Assembly: GCF_031326225.1 (NCBI RefSeq)
Contig: NZ_CP133720.1
Coordinates: forward strand, 4,154,001-4,218,000
Source: Undibacterium cyanobacteriorum
GTDB taxonomy: Bacteria; Pseudomonadota; Gammaproteobacteria; Burkholderiales; Burkholderiaceae_D
Direction: 5' to 3'
Length of the DNA stretch: 64,000 nt
The notes beneath the pieces were generated by a model, which did no database searches, was not told the origin of the DNA, and saw only the letters and a list, made by a program, of their open reading frames with translations. Positions 63,670 to 64,000 of the stretch are shown here, one piece after another. Within the stretch, counting starts at the first letter, position 1, and the number at the start of each line of letters is the position of its first letter. The position numbers and the translations under genes were made by a program.

Positions 63670-64000
63670 TCATTTTTTCTTGCTTGTAGCTGGCGTTGCC
63701 GGTGTCGACGCAGCCTTGCTTGTGGCAGTGTTCGCCGCTGGCGGGTTCTTCTCGTTATACACTTTCTCAACCAAGTAATCCATTACAGCGAGACCTGGTT
63801 TTTGCGAGTTTCCAGGCGCTTTTGCTTTGGCGGAGATTTCGAGAGGTGAGACGATGTACTTGCCCTCGATAATCACGGTAGGAATGCCACTGATCTTATA
63901 AGCGGCTTGCAATTGTTTTACGGTCCGCAACTTCCCATCCATCATGAAAGCATTGTTGTACAGCTCAGTAAAACGCTTCTTGTCTAAACCTTGCTTCTCA
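63670..64000 (-). CDS. dsbA: Thiol:disulfide interchange protein DsbA family, partial
   Basis: Only the C-terminal 109 codons are in the window; the 5' end lies beyond position 64000. The sequence contains the cis-proline loop of the thioredoxin fold (YKISGIPTVIIEGKYIV) and a DsbA-type C-terminal helix (AVMDYLVEKVYNEKN). It ends with an Ala/Thr/Ser/Pro-rich linker and a lysine tail (TPATSKKK), which is longer than usual for DsbA. The catalytic CxxC is outside the window. Periplasmic disulfide oxidase is the most likely role. Confidence 0.85.
   Translation of the reverse strand, partial: EKQGLDKKRFTELYNNAFMMDGKLRTVKQLQAAYKISGIPTVIIEGKYIVSPLEISAKAKAPGNSQKPGLAVMDYLVEKVYNEKNPPAANTATSKAASTPATPATSKKK

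Overview
This window looks like a chromosomal segment of a betaproteobacterium, most likely Burkholderiales and perhaps Oxalobacteraceae (an Undibacterium- or Herminiimonas-like organism). That is inferred from the gene set (LiuR-controlled leucine catabolism, AceK, a DUF4214 secreted metalloprotease, alpha-2-macroglobulin), a moderate G+C content and the styles of intergenic palindromes. I see no prophage, insertion sequence, CRISPR array, rRNA or tRNA.

Region 1 (1-18442, all genes on the minus strand) is one very long co-directional block. Read in transcription order it runs liuR, liuA (isovaleryl-CoA dehydrogenase), aceK, thiolase, an SDR, an acyl-CoA dehydrogenase, an orphan 105-residue protein, a DsbA-like isomerase, a rhodanese, a YchJ-family protein, mccB, liuC, bioA-bioF-bioD-bioB and mccA (cut by the window edge). 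The four biotin synthesis genes sit inside the operon of the biotin-dependent 3-methylcrotonyl-CoA carboxylase, between its two subunit genes. Nearly every gap in this block carries a palindromic repeat from one of six families (called A-F here). Two matching LiuR-type operators lie upstream of liuR and of liuA. The 98-bp family F has two copies that differ by paired compensatory changes, and the 97-bp family E supplies the aceK stop codon.

Region 2 (18.7-27.6 kb) holds a metallo-beta-lactamase-fold hydrolase divergent from liuR, a drug/metabolite exporter, a small membrane peptide, a secreted C13 (legumain-type) peptidase overlapping tail to tail with a ceramidase-like membrane protein, a HTH regulator, an NTF2-like protein, a 702-residue repeat-bearing SPFH protein with a vault-like domain order, and a dienelactone-hydrolase-like protein without its nucleophile.

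Region 3 (27.6-48.1 kb) is an envelope and signalling region: PBP1C, three large histidine kinases (a soluble REC-HK-REC hybrid, a beta-propeller kinase and a membrane hybrid with Hpt), a secreted hydrolase, a serralysin-like metalloprotease, an M20 peptidase and an aminotransferase. Region 4 (48.4-64 kb) holds a DUF2845 protein, an amino acid permease, an esterase-like/phytase-like lipoprotein, a PH-domain protein, a 1700-residue alpha-2-macroglobulin, a TonB-dependent receptor, a BtuF-like protein without signal peptide, an SDR and the 3' part of a dsbA gene. Intrinsic terminators are clear in this half, whereas the palindromic repeats of region 1 are not seen there.
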